Positions 60,463 to 64,000 of a stretch of DNA of 64,000 nt are shown piece after piece. Origin of the DNA: Fredinandcohnia quinoae (GTDB taxonomy: Bacteria; Bacillota; Bacilli; Bacillales; Bacillaceae_L). Each line of letters opens with the position of its first letter. Positions within the stretch are counted from its first letter, which is position 1. A program made the translations under genes and the position numbers. The notes beneath the pieces are model-generated. The model saw only the letters and a program-made list of their open reading frames with translations, was not told where the DNA came from and did not search any database. Location: the NCBI RefSeq assembly GCF_022427965.1, contig NZ_JAKTTI010000017.1, positions 24,490-88,489 of the forward strand, given 5' to 3'.

Positions 60463-61999
60463 CTATATGTTAGGGATAGATATTGGCACAACAAGTACGA
60501 AGGCAGTTTTATTTACTGATAAGGGAGAAGTCATCCAAACAGAAAATATTGGCTATCCGCTATATACACCTGATGTAATGACTGCTGAACAAAACCCTGA
60601 AGAGATTTTTCAGGCTGTCTTACAATCAATTTCAAATATAATGAAACATCATTCCGATAAAGAGCTATCATTTATTTCATTTAGCAGTGCCATGCATAGT
60701 GTCATTGCCATGGATGAAAATGATCAGCCGCTAACAAATTGCATTACATGGGCGGATAATCGCAGTGAAGCATGGGCACATAAAATAAAAAATGAGATGA
60801 ATGGACATGAGGTCTACAAACGAACTGGAACACCGATTCATCCTATGTCACCACTATGTAAAATCACTTGGATCGTACATGATCGCCCTGAGATTTCTAC
60901 TCAAGCTAAAAAGTATATCGGGATTAAAGAATATATTTTTAAAAAGTTCTTTAATCAATATGTTGTCGATCACTCCCTTGCTTCTTGTATGGGAATGATG
61001 AATTTAAAAAACTTAGATTGGGATGAAGAAGCTCTAAAAATTGCCGGTATCACCCGCAATCAATTATCTCAACTCGTACCAACTACCCAAATATTTACAA
61101 ACTGTGATCCCGTTTTGGCCAATCAGATTGGAATAAAACCAGAAACACCGTTTGTTATTGGTGCAAGTGATGGAGTCCTATCAAATCTTGGGGTAGGCGC
61201 TATCCAAAAAGGAGAAATTGCCGTCACGATTGGAACAAGTGGGGCAATTCGAACCATTATTGATCATCCACAAACAGATGAAAAAGGAAGAATTTTTTGC
61301 TATGCGTTAACGGAAAATCACTGGGTAATTGGCGGTCCAGTCAACAATGGTGGAATGGTTCTACGTTGGATTCGTGATGAATTTGCTTCTTCTGAGGTAG
61401 AAACAGCCAAGAGGCTTGGAATTGATCCATATGAGGTACTAACTAAAATTGCAGATCGTGTAAGACCCGGATCTGACGGATTGTTATTCCATCCCTATCT
61501 TGCGGGGGAACGTGCTCCATTATGGAACCCAGACGTCCGCGGTTCATTTTTTGGATTAACCCTGTCACATAAAAAAGAACATATGATTCGCGCTGCTTTA
61601 GAAGGGGTTATTTACAATTTATATACTGTATTTCTAGCCCTAACTGAATGCATGGACGGTCCTGTTACCCGTATTCAGGCAACTGGAGGTTTCGCACGAT
61701 CAGCCGTTTGGCGGCAAATGATGTCTGATATATTCGAATCAGAAGTCATTGTGCCAGAAAGCTATGAGAGTTCGTGTCTCGGTGCTTGTATTTTAGGGTT
61801 ATATGCCACCGGTGAAATAGATTCCTTTGAGGTTGTTTCTGAAATGATTGGTAGCACCTACAAACATACACCGAATGAAAGCGCAGTACATGCTTATAGG
61901 GGCTTACTTCCAATCTTCATTAACCTATCGAGAGTATTAGAAAATGAATATACGCAAATTGCCAATTATCAAAGAAACTTGATAAACAAACACAACTAG
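60455..61999 (+). CDS. gntK: Gluconokinase (FGGY family)
   Basis: The 514-residue FGGY carbohydrate kinase phosphorylates gluconate to 6-phosphogluconate. The phosphate motif GIDIGTTSTKAVLF is at residue 7, TWADNRS near 95, the gluconate/xylulose-type GTPIHPMSPLCKITW near 125, VIGASDGVLSNLGVGA near 225 and IQATGGFARSAVWRQMMSDI near 410. Length matches B. subtilis GntK. Its ATG overlaps the end of gntR. It acts on gluconate brought in by GntP, whose gene follows 22 bp downstream. Confidence 0.95.
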   Translation: MTSYMLGIDIGTTSTKAVLFTDKGEVIQTENIGYPLYTPDVMTAEQNPEEIFQAVLQSISNIMKHHSDKELSFISFSSAMHSVIAMDENDQPLTNCITWADNRSEAWAHKIKNEMNGHEVYKRTGTPIHPMSPLCKITWIVHDRPEISTQAKKYIGIKEYIFKKFFNQYVVDHSLASCMGMMNLKNLDWDEEALKIAGITRNQLSQLVPTTQIFTNCDPVLANQIGIKPETPFVIGASDGVLSNLGVGAIQKGEIAVTIGTSGAIRTIIDHPQTDEKGRIFCYALTENHWVIGGPVNNGGMVLRWIRDEFASSEVETAKRLGIDPYEVLTKIADRVRPGSDGLLFHPYLAGERAPLWNPDVRGSFFGLTLSHKKEHMIRAALEGVIYNLYTVFLALTECMDGPVTRIQATGGFARSAVWRQMMSDIFESEVIVPESYESSCLGACILGLYATGEIDSFEVVSEMIGSTYKHTPNESAVHAYRGLLPIFINLSRVLENEYTQIANYQRNLINKHN

Positions 62000-62021
62000 A
62001 CCAACATCTGGAGGAATTACA

Positions 62022-63368
62022 ATGCCATTAATTATAGTCGCAATAGGTATAGTAGCCCTGCTTATTTTAATCATGGGCTTGAAATTAAACACATTTATCT
62101 CTTTAATTATTGTCTCAATCGGTGTTGCATTAGCGCTTGGAATGCCAGTTGATCAGGTCGTTAAAACCGTTGAAGCTGGACTAGGCGGAACACTTGGCCA
62201 CATCGCACTTGTATTTGGTCTTGGAGCAATGCTTGGTAGATTAATTGCTGATGCTGGTGGAGCGCAACGAATTGCAATGACCCTCGTCAACAAATTTGGA
62301 GAAAAAAATATTCAATGGGCTGTCGTTGTCGCTTCATTCATTATCGGGATCGCTCTATTTTTTGAAGTAGGATTAGTATTATTAATCCCAATTGTATTTG
62401 CGATTTCTAGACAATTGAAGGTCTCAATTTTATACCTTGGTATTCCGATGACAGCGGCTTTATCTGTTACACACGGCTTCTTGCCACCACATCCAGGACC
62501 AACTGTTATTGCTGGTGAATTTGGTGCAAACATTGGTCACGTATTACTTTATGGATTGATTATTTCCATTCCAACCGTTTTCATAGCTGGTCCGGTTTTC
62601 ACAAAAATTGCAAAAAAATTGGTCCCTGCCTCTTTTACGAAAACAGGTAATATTGCTTCTTTAGGGGAGCAAAAAACATTTAAAACGGAAGAAACACCTG
62701 GTTTTGGAATTAGTGTATTCACTGCCTTACTTCCTGTTATTTTAATGTCAATTGCAACAATTATTACATTACTTCAAAAAACAATCGGATTTGAAGATAA
62801 TACTTTTCTAGCAGCGATTCGATTTATTGGTGAAGCTGGTACTTCCATTTTAATCTCGTTATTAGTTGCTGTTTATACAATGGGATTAGCAAGAAAAATC
62901 CCAATCAAAACTGTAATGGATTCTTGTACAACCGCTATCACACATATTGGAATGATGCTCTTAATCATTGGTGGAGGCGGAGCCTTCAAACAAGTATTAA
63001 TTGATGGCGGTGTGGGTGACTATGTAGCTGAGTTATTCGAAGGTACGTCATTATCCCCTATTCTGCTTGCTTGGATTATCGCTGCCATCTTACGTATTTC
63101 CCTAGGTTCGGCAACGGTTTCTGCTTTAACTACAGCTGGTTTAGTCATCCCGATGCTCGGACAAACTGACGTAAATCTTGCCTTAGTTGTCCTTGCAACT
63201 GGTGCCGGGAGTTTAATAGCTTCCCACGTTAACGATGCTGGTTTCTGGATGTTCAAAGAATACTTTGGTTTAAGTATGAAAGAAACCTTTGCAACCTGGA
63301 CCTTGCTTGAAACGATTATTTCCGTAGCTGGGTTAGTCTTTATCTTATTACTAAGCTTATTTGTATAA
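62022..63368 (+). CDS. gntP: Gluconate:proton symporter
   Basis: The 448-residue permease has about twelve to fourteen helices and the GntP family marks AMLGRLIADAGGAQRIA near residue 69, HGFLPPHPGPTVIAGEFGA near 150, GGGGAFKQVLIDGGVG near 318 and ASHVNDAGFWMFKEY near 405. It matches the size of B. subtilis GntP. GGAGG precedes the ATG. It ends the operon in this window, since a terminator follows directly and no gntZ (6-phosphogluconate dehydrogenase) gene is found. Confidence 0.95.
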   Translation: MPLIIVAIGIVALLILIMGLKLNTFISLIIVSIGVALALGMPVDQVVKTVEAGLGGTLGHIALVFGLGAMLGRLIADAGGAQRIAMTLVNKFGEKNIQWAVVVASFIIGIALFFEVGLVLLIPIVFAISRQLKVSILYLGIPMTAALSVTHGFLPPHPGPTVIAGEFGANIGHVLLYGLIISIPTVFIAGPVFTKIAKKLVPASFTKTGNIASLGEQKTFKTEETPGFGISVFTALLPVILMSIATIITLLQKTIGFEDNTFLAAIRFIGEAGTSILISLLVAVYTMGLARKIPIKTVMDSCTTAITHIGMMLLIIGGGGAFKQVLIDGGVGDYVAELFEGTSLSPILLAWIIAAILRISLGSATVSALTTAGLVIPMLGQTDVNLALVVLATGAGSLIASHVNDAGFWMFKEYFGLSMKETFATWTLLETIISVAGLVFILLLSLFV

Positions 63369-63375
63369 ATGAATT

Positions 63376-63420
63376 TAGGCAGTAAATTCCCACTTATAGT
63401 GAGGATTTACTGCCTTTTAT
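63376..63420 (+). terminator. Terminator of the gnt operon
   Basis: GGCAGTAAAT pairs perfectly with ATTTACTGCC around a 17-nt loop and is followed by TTTTATTTTTATT. Confidence 0.85.
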
Positions 63421-63455
63421 TTTTATTAAAAGTCTTTTTACAGTTAATCAGCAAT

Positions 63456-63971
63456 CTACTTAATACGGAAACGGTCAACACTTTGTTTTAATTCTTCCGC
63501 CAGTCCATGGAGCATAGCTGCAAAGCTTGCTACCTCTTGCATAGCCGCAAGTTGTTCCTCTGATGAAGCGGCGACGTGCGCGGAGTTAGCCGAAGATGAA
63601 TCGACGATACCCTCCAGCACTGTTAATGAAGCAGCAACTAACTCACTTCCTGCTGACAGTTGCTCCGAAGCAGCAGATACTTCCTCAACCTGCTCGGATA
63701 CTTTCCGAATCGATTCCACGATTGAACTAAATGTTTGCCCAGTCTTATTCGCGATAAGTGTACCTGTCTGAGCTTCTGTCATTGATTTGTCCAAAGATAT
63801 CACTGTCTTACTCGTGTGATCACTAATGCCTTGTAGTATATCAGTTATTTTCTCCGAAGAGGTTTTGGATTGTTCAGCTAGTTTACGAATAAGCGAAAGT
63901 ACATAAGCGGAGTTTTTTCCGTTAATTGCAGTTTGGGGGGCATTTTTGAGGTTAGTCTTAAAAGTGGACAC
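63456..63971 (-). pseudogene. C-terminal fragment of a methyl-accepting chemotaxis protein
   Basis: The 171-residue frame is the descending arm of an MCP signalling domain: IRKLAEQSKTSSEKITDILQ, EEVSAASEQLSAG and AAMQEVASFA at the end. The residues before it (KTNLKNAPQTAINGKNSAYV) look like a decayed version of the hairpin tip, which normally reads [18 protein letters not shown] and GKGFAVVA. The sensor, membrane helices, HAMP and ascending arm are missing. Small deletions and a frameshift, near the six-G run at 63934, would explain it. It could be a short expressed protein, but a remnant is more likely. It is convergent with gntP. Confidence 0.7.
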
Positions 63972-64000
63972 TGGAAAACGAGATTTAGTTTATAATTGAA

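Noticed and set aside
1..64000. CRISPR array, tRNA, rRNA, prophage or integrase
   Set aside because: No direct-repeat/spacer pattern, tRNA-like cloverleaf, rRNA segment, integrase or phage packaging gene was seen. The 21-bp array at 38.1 kb has linkers too short for CRISPR spacers.

Overview
The window looks like chromosomal DNA of a low-GC Gram-positive bacterium of the Bacillaceae or a close Bacillales relative. Strong AGGAGG-type ribosome binding sites, frequent TTG/GTG starts, a PyrR RNA element, PurR boxes, a PerR-like box, cre sites, a GntR operator of the B. subtilis type, a HemAT-sized globin-coupled transducer and an ECF41 sigma factor all point there. I see no rRNA, tRNA, CRISPR array, prophage or intact insertion sequence.

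Layout. 1-3.1 kb: a cut GAF protein, a TauE/SafE exporter, a TetR regulator and a short-chain dehydrogenase. 3.3-4.8 kb: a lipoprotein multicopper oxidase. 5.1-7.9 kb: cytosine deaminase and permease (codBA) behind a PyrR-type attenuator. 8.0-10.3 kb: ahpCF with a PerR-like box and a structured 5' UTR. 10.3-11.3 kb: an HPr kinase paralogue. 11.4-27.2 kb: the most unusual block. 27.3-35.5 kb: a glycan-use locus (GH43, GH2, ABC sugar transporter, ArsR-type regulator). 35.8-37.9 kb: a HemAT-like transducer and a YhhN protein. 38.1-40.5 kb: a 21-bp repeat array, then an ECF41 promoter, a desaturase-like oxidoreductase and the ECF41 sigma factor. 40.6-53 kb: purine salvage (adenine deaminase, two NCS2 permeases, a NupC transporter, a DeoD-like phosphorylase, a Rieske oxygenase, LacI and Mga/PRD regulators). 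53-59.6 kb: small regulators, a CPBP protease, nitronate monooxygenase and an ECF sigma/VOC pair. 59.6-63.4 kb: the gluconate operon gntR-gntK-gntP. The window ends in a decayed chemoreceptor fragment.

The 11.4-27.2 kb block is a run of eleven minus-strand genes plus a plus-strand vWA gene and a convergent kinase gene. It encodes a small protein with a tail-tube/Hcp-like C-terminus, a 733-residue protein whose C-terminal half resembles a contractile sheath (TssC type), an Hsp70-like ATPase, a J-domain protein, two FHA proteins, two PP2C-like proteins (one with broken metal motifs), a Ser/Thr kinase, a membrane-anchored vWA protein and three unfamiliar proteins that could be baseplate-like. 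The kinase/phosphatase/FHA trio copies the logic of type VI secretion post-translational control. I infer a phospho-regulated contractile-type assembly with its own Hsp70/Hsp40 pair in a Gram-positive cell. The structural assignments are fold-level guesses, and no spike, effector or ClpV was found.

Several ordinary-looking enzymes carry striking substitutions. The DeoD-like phosphorylase lacks the catalytic Asp and its Arg partner, the HemAT-like globin has Tyr in place of the proximal His, and one PP2C protein lacks two metal-binding Asp motifs.
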